From the NCBI GenBank assembly GCA_026545765.1, contig JAIFAC010000113.1:62001-126000 (forward strand): a stretch of DNA of 64,000 bases, read 5' to 3'. This DNA is from Plantago major. Its lineage: Eukaryota; Streptophyta; Magnoliopsida; Lamiales; Plantaginaceae. Made by a program: the position numbers and the translations under genes. Under the pieces are notes generated by a model. That model searched no databases, was not told the DNA's origin, and was given only the letters and a program-made list of their open reading frames with translations. The first letter of the stretch is position 1, and every line of letters begins with the position of its first letter. Shown here one piece after another: positions 1-15,569 of this stretch.

Positions 1-3000
1 GTATTTCCGAGATCTTGTCTTCAATAAAACTCAAAGTGGGTAGTACAATTTTTGTGAAACACTCGATAGAGTTAGTTTGTGTCAAATTTTATTCACATGA
101 TATAGCTTGTGGTATAAAACCAATTCTACGCATTAATTGAACTATTTTGGTTAATAGAACCTCGATTTAAAACGTATTTTGAGACATCTTGTCTTCAATA
201 AAACTCGAAGGGGTAGTACACGATTTTTTGTGAAACACTCGATAATGTTAGTTTGTGTCAAATTTTATTCACATGATATGGTTTGTGGTATAAAACCAAT
301 TCTACGCATTAATTGAACTATTTTGGTTAATCGAACCTCGATTTAAAAACGTAATTCTGAGACATCTTGTCTTCAATAAAACTCGAAGGGGTAGTACACG
401 ATTTTTTGTGAAACACTCGATAATGTTAGTTTGTGTCAAATGTTATTCACATGATATGGTTTGTGGTATAAAACCTATTCTACGCACAAATTGAACTATT
501 TTGGTTGATCGAACCACGATTTATAAACGTATTTCTGAGAGATCTTGTCTTCCATAAAACTCAAAGAGGGTAGTACACGATTTTTTGTGAAACACACTCG
601 ATAGAGTTAGTTTCTGTCAAATTTTATTCACATGATATTGTTTGTGGTATAAAACATATTCTACGCATAAATTGAACTATTTTGGTTAATAGAACCTCGA
701 TTTAAAATGTATTTCGAGACATCTTGTCTTCATTAAAACTCAAAGAGGTAGTACACGATTTTTTGTGAAACACTCGATAGAGTTAGTTTGTGTCAAATTT
801 TATTCATATGATATGGTTTGTGGTATAAAACCTATTCTACGCACAAATTGAACTATTTTGGTTGATCGAACTTCGATTTGAAAACGTATTTCTGAGACAT
901 CTTAGCTTCAATAAAACTCAAAGGGGTAGTACGATTTTTGTGAAACACTGATAGAGTTAGTTTGTCAAATTTTATTCACATGATATGGTTTGTGGTATAA
1001 AACCTATTCTACACAAATTGAACTATTTTGGTGGATCGAACTTCAATTTGAAAACGTATTTCGAGACATCTTGTCTTCCATAAAACTCAAAGGGTAGTAC
1101 ACATTTTTGTGAAACACTTGATAGAGTTAGTTTATGTCAAATTTTATTCACATGATATGGTTCGCGGTATAAAACCAATTCTACGCATTAATTGAACTAT
1201 TTGGTTAATCGAACCTCGATTTAAAACGTATTTCTGAGACATCTTGTCTTCAATAAAACTTGGGGTAGTACACGATTTTTGTGAAACACTCGATAGTGTT
1301 AGTTTGTGTCAAATTTTATTCACATGATATGGTTTGTGGTATAAAACCAATTCTACACATATTGAACTATTTTGGTTGATCGAACCTCGATTTAAAAATG
1401 TATTTTGAGACATCTAGTGTTCGAGAAAACCCAAAGGGTTAGTACACGTTTTTGTGAAAACACACTATGGGGTTAGTTTGTGACAAATTTTATGCACATG
1501 ACATGGTTTGTGGTATAAAACCTATTCTACGCACATATTGACCTTTTTGGTTGATTGAACCTCAATTTAAAACGTATTTCAAGATCTCTTGTCTTCAATA
1601 AAACTCAAAGTGGGTAGTACACGATTTTTATGAAACACTCGATAGAGTTAGTTTGTGTCAAATTTTAGTCACATGACATGGTTTGTGGTAAAAAACAACT
1701 ATTCTACACATATTGACCTATTTTGGTTGATCGAACTCAATTTAAAACGTATTTAGACCTTTTATCTTCAATAAAACTCAAAGGGGTAGTACCGATTTTT
1801 GTGGTACACTCGATATAGTTAGTTTGTGTCAAATTTTATTCATATAATATGGTTTGTGGTATAAAACCTATTCTACGCACAAATTGAACTATTTTGGTTG
1901 ATTGAACCACGATTTATAAACGTATTTCGGAGACATCTTGTCTTCCATAAAACTCAAAGGGGGTAGTACACGATTTTTTGTGAAACACTCGATAGAGTTA
2001 GTTTGTGTCAAATTTTATTCATATGATATGGTTTGTGGTATAAAACCTATTCTACGCATTAATGAACTATTTTGGTTTATCGAACCTCGATTTAAAAATG
2101 TATTTCGAGACATCTTGTCTTCATTAAAACTCAAAGGGTAGTACACGATTTTTGTGAAACACTGATAGAGTTAGTTTGTGTCAAATTTTATTCATATGAT
2201 ATGGTTTGTGGTATAAAACCTATTCTACGCACAAATTGAACTATTTTGGTTGATCGAACTTCGATTTGAAAACGTATTTCTGAGACATCTTGTCTTCCAT
2301 AAAACTCAAAGAGGGTAGTACACAATTTTTTGTGAAACACTCGATAGAGTTAGTTTGTGTCAAATTTTATTAACACGATATGGCTTGTGGTATAAAACCA
2401 ATTCTACGCATTAATTGAACTATTTTGGTTAATCGAACCTCGATTTAAAAACGTATTCCTGAGATATCTTGTTTTCAATAAAACTCGAAGGGGTAGTAGA
2501 CGATTTTTTGTGAAACACTCGATAGTGTTAGTTTGTGTCAAATTTTATTCACATGATATTCTACGCACATATTGAACTATTTTGGTTGCTCGAACCTCGA
2601 TTTAAAAATGTATTTTTGAGACATCTAGTGTTCGAGAAAACCCAAAGGGGTTAGTACACGGTTTTTTGTGAAAACACACTATGGCGTTAGTTTGTGACAA
2701 ATTTTATGCACATGACATGGTTTGTGGTATAAAACCTATTCTACGCACAAATTGAACTATTTTGGTTGATCGAACTTCGATTTGAAAACGTATTTCTGAG
2801 ACATCTTGTCTTCCATAAAACTCAAAGGGGGTAGTACACGATTTTTTGTGAAACACTCGATAGAGTTAGTTTGTGTCAAATTTTATTCACATGATATGGT
2901 TTGTGGTATAAAATATATTCTACGCACATAATGAACTATTTTGGTTTATCGAACCTCGATTTAAAAATGTATTTCTGAGACATCTTGTCTTCATTAAAAC

Positions 3001-6000
3001 TCAAAGGGGGTAGTACACGATTTTTTGTGAAACACTCGATAGAGTTAGTTTGTGTCAAATTTTATTCATATGATATGGTTTGTGGTATAAAACCTATTCT
3101 ACGCACAAATGTAACTATTTTGGTTGATCGAACTTCGATTTGAAAACGTATTTCTGAGACATCTTGTCTTCCATAAAACTCAAAGGGGGTAGTACACGAT
3201 TTTTTGTGAAACACTCGATAGAGTTAGTTTGTGTCAAATTTTATTCACATGATATGGTTTGTGGTATAAAACATATTCTACGCACATAATGAACTATTTT
3301 GGTTTATCGAACCTCGATTTAAAAATGTATTTCTGAGACATCTTGTCTTCATTAAAACTCAAAGAGGGTAGTACGATTTTTGTGAAACACTTTCGAGAGT
3401 TAGTTTGTGTCAAATTTTATTCATATGATATGGTTTGTGGTATAAAACCTATTCTACGCACAAATTGAACTATTTTGGTTGATCGAACTTCGATTTGAAA
3501 ACGTATTTCTGAGACATCTTAGCTTCAATAAAACTCAAAGGGGGTAGTACACTTTTTTGTGAAACACTGATAGAGTTAGTTTGTGTCAAATTTTATTCAC
3601 ATGATATGGTTTGTGGTATAAAACCTATTCTACGCACAAATTGAACTATTTTGGTGGATCGAACTTCAATTTGAAAACGATTTTGAGACATCTTGTCTTC
3701 CATAAAACTCAAAGGGTAGTACACAATTTTTGTGAAACACTTGATAGAGTTAGTTTGTGTCAAATTTTATTCACATGATATGGCTTGTGGTATAAAACCA
3801 ATTCTACGCATTAATTGAACTATTTTGGTTAATCGAAACTCGATTTAAAAACGTATTCCTGAGACATCTTGTCTTCAATAAAACTTGTAGGGGTAGTACA
3901 CGATTTTTTGTGAAACACTCGATAGTGTTAGTTTGTGTCAAATTTTATTCACATGATATGGTTTGTGGTATAAAACCAATTCTACGCACATATTGAACTA
4001 TTTTGGTTGATCGAACCTCGATTTAAAAATGTATTTTGAGACATCTAGTGTTCGAGAAAACCCAAAGGGGTTAGTACACGGTTTTTTGTGAAAACACACT
4101 ATGGGGTTAGTTTGTGACAAATTTTATGCACATGACATGGTTTGTGGTATAAAAACTATTCTACGCACATATTGACCTTTTTTGGTTGATTGAACCTCAA
4201 TTTTAAAACGTATTTCCGAGATCTCTTGTCTTCAATAAAACTCAAAGTGGGTAGTACACGATTTTTTATGAAACACTCGATAGAGTTAGTTTGTGTCAAA
4301 TTTTAGTCACATGACATGGTTTGTGGTAAAAAACAACTATTCTACACACATATTGACCTATTTTGGTTGATCGAAACTCAATTTTAAAACGTATTTCCGA
4401 GACCTTTTATCTTCAATAAAACTCAAAGGGGGTAGTACACGATTTTTTGTGGTACACTCGATATAGTTAGTTTGTGTCAAATTTTATTCGCATAATATGG
4501 TTTGTGGTATAAAACCTATTCTACGCACAAATTGAACTATTTTGGTTGATTGAACCACGATTTATAAACGTATTTCGGAGACATCTTGTCTTCCATAAAA
4601 CTCAAAGGGGGTAGTACACGATTTTTTGTGAAACACTCGATAGAGTTAGTTTGTGTCAAATTTTATTCATATGATATGGTTTGTGGTATAAAACCTATTC
4701 TACGCACATAATGAACTATTTTGGTTTATCGAACCTCGATTTAAAAATGTATTTCTGAGACATCTTGTCTTCATTAAAACTCAAAGGGGGTAGTACACGA
4801 TTTTTTGTGAAACACTCGATAGAGTTAGTTTGTGTCAAATTTTATTCATATGATATGGTTTGTGGTATAAAACCTATTCTACGCAAATTGAACTATTTTG
4901 GTTGATCGAACTTGATTTGAAAACGTATTTCTGAGACATCTTGTCTTCCATAAAACTCAAAGAGGGTAGTACACAATTTTTTGTGAAACACTCGATAGAG
5001 TTAGTTTGTGTCAAATTTTATTAACACGATATGGCTTGTGGTATAAAACCAATTCTACGCATTAATTGAACTATTTTGGTTAATCGAACCTCGATTTAAA
5101 AACGTATTCCTGAGATATCTTGTTTTCAATAAAACTCGAAGGGGTAGTAGATTTATTTTTGTGAAACACTGATAGTGTTAGTTTGTGTCAAATTTTATTC
5201 ACATGATATTCTACGCATATTGAACTATTTTGGTTGCTCGAACCTCGATTTAAAATGTATTTTGAGACATCTAGTGTTCGAGAAAACCCAAAGGGGTTAG
5301 TACACGGTTTTTTGTGAAAACACACTATGGCGTTAGTTTGTGACAAATTTTATGCACATGACATGGTTTGTGGTATAAAACCTATTCTACGCACAAATTG
5401 AACTATTTTGGTTGATCGAACTTCGATTTGAAAACGTATTTCTGAGACATCTTGTCTTCCATAAAACTCAAAGGGGGTAGTACACGATTTTTTGTGAAAC
5501 ACTCGATAGAGTTAGTTTGTGTCAAATTTTATTCACATGATATGGTTTGTGGTATAAAACATATTCTACGCACATAATGAACTATTTTGGTTTATCGAAC
5601 CTCGATTTAAAAATGTATTTCTGAGACATCTTGTCTTCATTAAAACTCAAAGGGGGTAGTACACGATTTTTTGTGAAACACTGATAGAGTTAGTTTGTGT
5701 CAAATTTTATTCATATGATATGGTTTGTGGTATAAAACCTATTCTACGCACAAATGTAACTATTTTGGTTGATCGAACTTCGATTTGAAAACGTATTTCT
5801 GAGACATCTTGTCTTCCATAAAACTCAAAGGGGGTAGTACACGATTTTTTGTGAAACACTCGATAGAGTTAGTTTGTGTCAAATTTTATTCACATGATAT
5901 GGTTTGTGGTATAAAACATATTCTACGCACATAATGAACTATTTTGGTTTATCGAACCTCGATTTAAAAATGTATTTCTGAGACATCTTGTGTTCAATAA

Positions 6001-9000
6001 AACTCCAAGGGGCAAGACATTTTTTTGTGAAACACTCGATAGAGTTAGTTTGTGTCAAATTTTATTCATATGATATGGTTTGTGGTATAAAACCTATTCT
6101 ACGCACAAATTGAACTATTTTGGTTGATCGAACTTCGATTTGAAAACGATTTGAGACATCTTGTCTTCCATAAAACTCAAAGAGGGTAGTACACAATTTT
6201 TTGTGAAACACTCGATAGAGTTAGTTTGTGTCAAATTTTATTAACATGATATGGCTTGTGGTATAAAACCAATTCTACGCATTAATTGAACTATTTTGGT
6301 TAATCGAACCTCGATTTAAAAACGTATTCCTGAGATATCTTGTTTTCAATAAAACTCGAAGGGGTAGTAGACGATTTTTTGTGAAACACTCGATAGTGTT
6401 AGTTTGTGTCAAATTTTATTCACATGATATTCTACGCACATATTGAACTATTTTGGTTGCTCGAACCTCGATTTAAAAATGTATTTTTGAGACATCTAGT
6501 GTTCGAGAAAACCCAAAGGGGTTAGTACACGGTTTTTTGTGAAAACACACTATGGGGTTAGTTTGTGACAAATTTTATGCACATGACATGGTTTGTGGTA
6601 TAAAAACTATTCTACGCACATATTGACCTATTTTGGTTGATTGAACCTCAATTTTAAAACGTATTTCCGAGATCTCGTCTTCAATAAAACTCAAAGTGGG
6701 TAGTACACGATTTTTTATGAAACACTCGATAGAGTTAGTTTGTGTCAAATTTTATTCACATGACATGGTTTGTGGTAAAAAACAACTATTCTACACACAT
6801 ATTGACCTATTTTGGTTGATCGAAACTCAATTTTAAAACGTATTTCCGAGACCTTTTATCTTCAATAAAACTCAAAGGGGGTAGTACACGATTTTTTGTG
6901 GTACACTCGATATAGTTAGTTTGTGTCTAATTTTATTCGCATAATATGGTTTGTGGTATAAAACCTATTCTACGCACAAATTGAACTATTTTGGTTGATT
7001 GAACCACGATTTATAAACGTATTTCGGAGACATCTTGTCTTCCATAAAACTCAAAGACGGTAGTACACGATTTTTTGTGAAACACTCGATAGAGTTAGTT
7101 TCTGTCAAATTTTATTCACATGATATGGTTTGTGGTATAAAACATATTCTACGCACATAATGAACTATTTTGGTTTATCGAACCTCGATTTAAAAATGTA
7201 TTTCTGAGACATCTTGTCTTCATTAAAACTCAAAGGGGGTAGTACACGATTTTTTGTGAAACACTCGATAGAGTTAGTTTGTGTCAAATTTTATTCATAT
7301 GATATGGTTTGTGGTATAAAACCTATTCTACGCACATAATGAACTATTTTGGTTTATCGAACCTCGATTTAAAAATGTATTTCTGAGACATCTTGTCTTC
7401 ATTAAAACTCAAAGGGGGTAGTACACGATTTTTTGTGAAACACTCGATAGAGTTAGTTTGTGTCAAATTTTATTCATATGATATGGTTTGTGGTATAAAA
7501 CCTATTCTACGCACAAATTGAACTATTTTGGTTGATCGAACTTCGATTTGAAAACGTATTTCTGAGACATCTTGTCTTCCATAAAACTCAAAGAGGGTAG
7601 TACACAATTTTTTGTGAAACACTCGATAGAGTTAGTTTGTGTCAAATTTTATTAACACGATATGGCTTGTGGTATAAAACCAATTCTACGCATTAATTGA
7701 ACTATTTTGGTTAATCGAACCTCGATTTAAAAACGTATTCCTGAGATATCTTGTTTTCAATAAAACTCGAAGGGGTAGTAGACGATTTTTTGTGAAACAC
7801 TCGATAGTGTTAGTTTGTGTCAAATTTTATTCACATGATATTCTACGCACATATTGAACTATTTTGGTTGCTCGAACCTCGATTTAAAAATGTATTTTTG
7901 AGACATCTAGTGTTCGAGAAAACCCAAAGGGGTTAGTACACGGTTTTTTGTGAAAACACACTATGGGGTTAGTTTGTGACAAATTTTATGCACATGACAT
8001 GGTTTGTGGTATAAAACCTATTCTACGCACAAATTGAACTATTTTGGTTGATCGAACTTCGATTTGAAAACGTATTTCTGAGACATCTTGTCTTCCATAA
8101 AACTCAAAGAGGGTAGTACACAATTTTTTGTGAAACACTCGATAGAGTTAGTTTGTGTCAAATTTTATTAACACGATATGGCTTGTGGTATAAAACCAAT
8201 TCTACGCATTAATTGAACTATTTTGGTTAATCGAACCTCGATTTAAAAACGTATTCCTGAGATATCTTGTTTTCAATAAAACTCGAAGGGGTAGTAGACG
8301 ATTTTTTGTGAAACACTCGATAGTGTTAGTTTGTGTCAAATTTTATTCACATGATATTCTACGCACATATTGAACTATTTTGGTTGCTCGAACCTCGATT
8401 TAAAAATGTATTTTTGAGACATCTAGTGTTCGAGAAAACCCAAAGGGGTTAGTACACGGTTTTTTGTGAAAACACACTATGGGGTTAGTTTGTGACAAAT
8501 TTTATGCACATGACATGGTTTGTGGTATAAAACCTATTCTACGCACAAATTGAACTATTTTGGTTGATCGAACTTCGATTTGAAAACGTATTTCTGAGAC
8601 ATCTTGTCTTCCATAAAACTCAAAGGGGGTAGTACACGATTTTTTGTGAAACACTCGATAGAGTTAGTTTCTGTCAAATTTTATTCACATGATATGGTTT
8701 GTGGTATAAAACATATTCTACGCACATAATGAACTATTTTGGTTTATCGAACCTCGATTTAAAAATGTATTTCTGAGACATCTTGTCTTCATTAAAACTC
8801 AAAGGGGGTAGTACACGATTTTTTGTGAAACACTCGATAGAGTTAGTTTGTGTCAAATTTTATTCATATGATATGGTTTGTGGTATAAAACCTATTCTAC
8901 GCACAAATGTAACTATTTTGGTTGATCGAACTTCGATTTGAAAACGTATTTCTGAGACATCTTGTCTTCCATAAAACTCAAAGGGGGTAGTACACGATTT

Positions 9001-11013
9001 TTTGTGAAACACTCGATAGAGTTAGTTTGTGTCAAATTTTATTCACATGATATGGTTTGTGGTATAAAACATATTCTACGCACATAATGAACTATTTTGG
9101 TTTATCGAACCTCGATTTAAAAATGTATTTCTGAGACATCTTGTCTTCATTAAAACTCAAAGAGGGTAGTACACGATTTTTTGTGAAACACTCGATAGAG
9201 TTAGTTTGTGTCAAATTTTATTCATATGATATGGTTTGTGGTATAAAACCTATTCTACGCACAAATTGAACTATTTTGGTTGATCGAACTTCGATTTGAA
9301 AACGTATTTCTGAGACATCTTAGCTTCAATAAAACTCAAAGGGGGTAGTACACGATTTTTTGTGAAACACTCGATAGAGTTAGTTTGTGTCAAATTTTAT
9401 TCACATGATATGGTTTGTGGTATAAAACCTATTCTACGCACAAATTGAACTATTTTGGTGGATCGAACTTCAATTTGAAAACGTATTTCTGAGACATCTT
9501 GTCTTCCATAAAACTCAAATAGGGTAGTACACAATTTTTTGTGAAACACTTGATAGAGTTAGTTTGTGTCAAATTTTATTCACATGATATGGCTTGTGGT
9601 ATAAAACCAATTCTACGCATTAATTGAACTATTTTGGTTAATCGAAACTCGATTTAAAAACGTATTCCTGAGACATCTTGTCTTCAATAAAACTTGTAGG
9701 GGTAGTACACGATTTTTTGTGAAACACTCGATAGTGTTAGTTTGTGTCAAATTTTATTCACATGATATGGTTTGTGGTATAAAACCAATTCTACGCACAT
9801 ATTGAACTATTTTGGTTGATCGAACCTCGATTTAAAAATGTATTTTTGAGACATCTAGTGTTCGAGAAAACCCAAAGGGGTTAGTACACGGTTTTTTGTG
9901 AAAACACACTATGGGGTTAGTTTGTGACAAATTTTATGCACATGACATGGTTTGTGGTATAAAAACTATTCTACGCACATATTGACCTTTTTTGGTTGAT
10001 TGAACCTCAATTTTAAAACGTATTTCCGAGATCTCTTGTCTTCAATAAAACTCAAAGTGGGTAGTACACGATTTTTTATGAAACACTCGATAGAGTTAGT
10101 TTGTGTCAAATTTTAGTCACATGACATGGTTTGTGGTAAAAAACAACTATTCTACACACATATTGACCTATTTTGGTTGATCGAAACTCAATTTTAAAAC
10201 GTATTTCCGAGACCTTTTATCTTCAATAAAACTCAAAGGGGGTAGTACACGATTTTTTGTGGTACACTCGATATAGTTAGTTTGTGTCAAATTTTATTCG
10301 CATAATATGGTTTGTGGTATAAAACCTATTCTACGCACAAATTGAACTATTTTGGTTGATTGAACCACGATTTATAAACGTATTTCGGAGACATCTTGTC
10401 TTCCATAAAACTCAAAGGGGGTAGTACACGATTTTTTGTGAAACACTCGATAGAGTTAGTTTGTGTCAAATTTTATTCATATGATATGGTTTGTGGTATA
10501 AAACCTATTCTACGCACATAATGAACTATTTTGGTTTATCGAACCTCGATTTAAAAATGTATTTCTGAGACATCTTGTCTTCATTAAAACTCAAAGGGGG
10601 TAGTACACGATTTTTTGTGAAACACTCGATAGAGTTAGTTTGTGTCAAATTTTATTCATATGATATGGTTTGTGGTATAAAACCTATTCTACGCACAAAT
10701 TGAACTATTTTGGTTGATCGAACTTCGATTTGAAAACGTATTTCTGAGACATCTTGTCTTCCATAAAACTCAAAGAGGGTAGTACACAATTTTTTGTGAA
10801 ACACTCGATAGAGTTAGTTTGTGTCAAATTTTATTAACACGATATGGCTTGTGGTATAAAACCAATTCTACGCATTAATTGAACTATTTTGGTTAATCGA
10901 ACCTCGATTTAAAAACGCATTCCTGAGATATCTTGTTTTCAATAAAACTCGAAGGGGTAGTAGACGATTTTTTGTGAAACACTCGATAGTGTTAGTTTGT
11001 GTCAAATTTTATT

Positions 11014-13484
11014 CACATGATATTCTACGCACATATTGAACTATTTTGGTTGCTCGAACCTCGATTTAAAAATGTATTTTTGAGACATCTAGTGTTCGAG
11101 AAAACCCAAAGGGGTTAGTACACGGTTTTTTGTGAAAACACACTATGGGGTTAGTTTGTGACAAATTTTATGCACATGACATGGTTTGTGGTATAAAACC
11201 TATTCTACGCACAAATTGAACTATTTTGCTTGATCGAACTTCGATTTGAAAACGTATTTCTGAGACATCTTGTCTTCCATAAAACTCAAAGGGGGTAGTA
11301 CACGATTTTTTGTGAAACACTCGATAGAGTTAGTTTGTGTCAAATTTTATTCACATGATATGGTTTGTGGTATAAAACATATTCTACGCATAATGAACTA
11401 TTTTGGTTTATAGAACCTCGATTTAAAAATGTATTTCTGAGACATCTTGTCTTCATTAAAACTCAAAGGGGGTAGTACACGATTTTTTGTGAAACACTCG
11501 ATAGAGTTAGTTTGTGTCAAATTTTATTCATATGATATGGTTTGTGGTATAAAACCTATTCTACGCACAAATGTAACTATTTTGGTTGATCGAACTTCGA
11601 TTTGAAAACGTATTTCTGAGACATCTTGTCTTCCATAAAACTCAAAGGGGGTAGTACACGATTTTTTGTGAAACACTCGATAGAGTTAGTTTGTGTCAAA
11701 TTTTATTCACATGATATGGTTTGTGGTATAAAACATATTCTACGCACATAATGAACTATTTTGGTTTATCGAACCTCGATTTAAAAATGTATTTCTGAGA
11801 CATCTTGTCTTCATTAAAACTCAAAGGGGGCAGTACACGATTTTTTGTGAAACACTCGATAGAGTTAGTTTGTGTCAAATTTTATTCATATGATATGGTT
11901 TGTGGTATAAAACCTATTCTACGCACAAATTGAACTATTTTGGTTGATCGAACTTCGATTTGAAAACGTATTTCTGAGACATCTTGTCTTCCATAAAACT
12001 CAAAGAGGGTAGTACACAATTTTTTGTGAAACACTCGATAGAGTTAGTTTGTGTCAAATTTTATTAACACGATATGGCTTGTGGTATAAAACCAATTCTA
12101 CGCATTAATTGAACTATTTTGGTTAATCGAACCTCGATTTAAAAACGTATTCCTGAGATATCTTGTTTTCAATAAAACTCGAAGGGGTAGTAGACGATTT
12201 TTTGTGAAACACTCGATAGTGTTAGTTTGTGTCAAATTTTATTCACATGATATTCTACGCACATATTGAACTATTTTGGTTGCTCGAACCTCGATTTAAA
12301 AATGTATTTTTGAGACATCTAGTGTTCGAGAAAACCCAAAGGGGTTAGTACACGGTTTTTTGTGAAAACACACTATGGGGTTAGTTTGTGACAAATTTTA
12401 TGCACATGACATGGTTTGTGGTATAAAACCTATTCTACGCACAAATTGAACTATTTTGCTTGATCGAACTTCGATTTGAAAACGTATTTCTGAGACATCT
12501 TGTCTTCCATAAAACTCAAAGGGGGTAGTACACGATTTTTTGTGAAACACTCGATAGAGTTAGTTTGTGTCAAATTTTATTCACATGATATGGTTTGTGG
12601 TATAAAACATATTCTACGCACATAATGAACTATTTTGGTTTATCGAACCTCGATTTAAAAATGTATTTCTGAGACATCTTGTCTTCATTAAAACTCAAAG
12701 GGGGTAGTACACGATTTTTTGTGAAACACTCGATAGAGTTAGTTTGTGTCAAATTTTATTCATATGATATGGTTTGTGGTATAAAACCTATTCTACGCAC
12801 AAATGTAACTATTTTGGTTGATCGAACTTCGATTTGAAAACGTATTTCTGAGACATCTTGTCTTCCATAAAACTCAAAGGGGGTAGTACACGATTTTTTG
12901 TGAAACACTCGATAGAGTTAGTTTGTGTCAAATTTTATTCACATGATATGGTTTGTGGTATAAAACATATTCTACGCACATAATGAACTATTTTGGTTTA
13001 TCGAACCTCGATTTAAAAATGTATTTCTGAGACATCTTGTCTTCATTAAAACTCAAAGGGGGCAGTACACGATTTTTTGTGAAACACTCGATAGAGTTAG
13101 TTTGTGTCAAATTTTATTCATATGATATGGTTTGTGGTATAAAACCTATTCTACGCACAAATTGAACTATTTTGGTTGATCGAACTTCGATTTGAAAACG
13201 TATTTCTGAGACATCTTGTCTTCCATAAAACTCAAAGAGGGTAGTACACAATTTTTTGTGAAACACTCGATAGAGTTAGTTTGTGTCAAATTTTATTAAC
13301 ATGATATGGCTTGTGGTATAAAACCAATTCTACGCATTAATTGAACTATTTTGGTTAATCGAACCTCGATTTAAAAACGTATTCCTGAGATATCTTGTTT
13401 TCAATAAAACTCGAAGGGGTAGTAGACGATTTTTTGTGAAACACTCGATAGTGTTAGTTTGTGTCAAATTTTATTCACATGATA
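11014..13484 (+). repeat. Recent tandem duplication of a 1.23-kb higher-order unit
   Basis: Two adjacent units of about 1,232 bp (seven monomers, one being the short D variant) are nearly identical. Private changes are shared at the same offset: TTTTGCTTGATC near 11226 and 12457, and the GGGGGCAGTACACG change near 11826 and 13058. These marks are absent from neighbouring units, so the duplication is recent. Boundaries are placed at the short-D monomers and are approximate. Confidence 0.75.
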
Positions 13485-15569
13485 TTCTACGCACATATTG
13501 AACTATTTTGGTTGCTCGAACCTCGATTTAAAAATGTATTTTTGAGACATCTAGTGTTCGAGAAAACCCAAAGGGGTTAGTACACGGTTTTTTGTGAAAA
13601 CACACTATGGGGTTAGTTTGTGACAAATTTTATGCACATGACATGGTTTGTGGTATAAAACCTATTCTACTTATTATTGACCTATTTTGGTTGATTGAAC
13701 CTCAATTTTAAAACGTATTTCGAGATCTCGCCTTCAATAAAACTCAAAGTGGGTAGTACATTTTTTATGAAACACTCGATAGAGTTAGTTTGTGTCAAAT
13801 TTTATTCACATGACATGGTTTGTGGTAAAAAACAACTATTCTACACACATATTGACCTATTTTGGTTGATCGAAACTCAATTTTAAAACGTATTTCCGAG
13901 ACCTTTTATCTTCAATAAAACTCAAAGGGGGTAGTACACGATTTTTTGTGGTACACTCGATATAGTTAGTTTGTGTCTAATTTTATTCGCATAATATGGT
14001 TTGTGGTATAAAACCTATTCTACGCACAAATTGAACTATTTTGGTTGATTGAACCACGATTTATAAACGTATTTCGGAGACATCTTGTCTTCCATAAAAC
14101 TCAAAGACGGTAGTACACGATTTTTTGTGAAACACTCGATAGAGTTAGTTTTCACAAATTTTATTCACATGATATGGTTTGTGGTATAAAACATATTCTA
14201 CGCATAATGAACTATTTTGGTTTATCGAACCTCGATTTAAAATGTATTTCGAGACATCTTGTCTTCATTAAAACTCAAAGGGGTAGTACACGATTTTTGT
14301 GAAACACTCGATAGAGTTAGTTTGTGTCAAATTTTATTCATATGATATGGTTTGTGGTATAAAACCTATTCTACGCACATAATGAACTATTTTGGTTTAT
14401 CGAACCTCGATTTAAAAATGTATTTCTGAGACATCTTGTCTTCATTAAAACTCAAAGGGGGTAGTACACGATTTTTTGTGAAACACTCGATAGAGTTAGT
14501 TTGTGTCAAATTTTATTCATATGATATGGTTTGTGGTATAAAACCTATTCTACGCACAAATTGAACTATTTTGGTTGATCGAACTTCGATTTGAAAACGT
14601 ATTTCTGAGACATCTTGTCTTCCATAAAACTCAAAGAGGGTAGTACACAATTTTTTGTGAAACACTCGATAGAGTTAGTTTGTGTCAAATTTTATTAACA
14701 TGATATGGCTTGTGGTATAAAACCAATTCTACGCATTAATTGAACTATTTTGGTTAATCGAACCTCGATTTAAAACGTATTCTAGATATCTTGTTTTCAA
14801 TAAAACTCGAAGGGGTAGTAGACGATTTTTTGTGAAACACTCGATAGTGTTAGTTTGTGTCAAATTTTATTCACATGATATTCTACGCACATATTGAACT
14901 ATTTTGGTTGCTCGAACCTCGATTTAAAAATGTATTTTTGAGACATCTAGTGTTCGAGAAAACCCAAAGGGGTTAGTACACGGTTTTTTGTGAAAACACA
15001 CTATGGGGTTAGTTTGTGACAAATTTTATGCACATGACATGGTTTCTGGTATAAAAACTATTCTACGCACATATTGACCTATTTTGGTTGATTGAACGTC
15101 AATTTTAAAACGTATTTCCAAGATCTCTTGTCTTCAATAAAACTCAAAGTGGGTAGTACACGATTTTTTATGAAACACTCGATAGAGTTAGTTTGTGTCA
15201 AATTTTATTCACATGACATGGTTTGTGGTAAAAAACAACTATTCTACACACATATTGACCTATTTTGGTTGATCAAAACTCAATTTTAAAACGTATTTCC
15301 GAGACCTTTTATCTTCAATAAAACTCAAAGGGGGTAGTACACGATTTTTTGTGGTACACTCGATAGAGTTAGTTTGTGTCAAATTTTATTCACATGATAT
15401 GGTTTGTGGTATAAAGCCTATTCTACGCACAAATTGAACTATTTTGGTTGATCGAACCACGATTTATAAACGTATTTCTGAGACATCTTGTCTTCCATAA
15501 AACTCAAAGAGGGTAGTACACGATTTTTTGTGAAACACTCGATAGAGTTAGTTTCTGTCAAATTTTATT

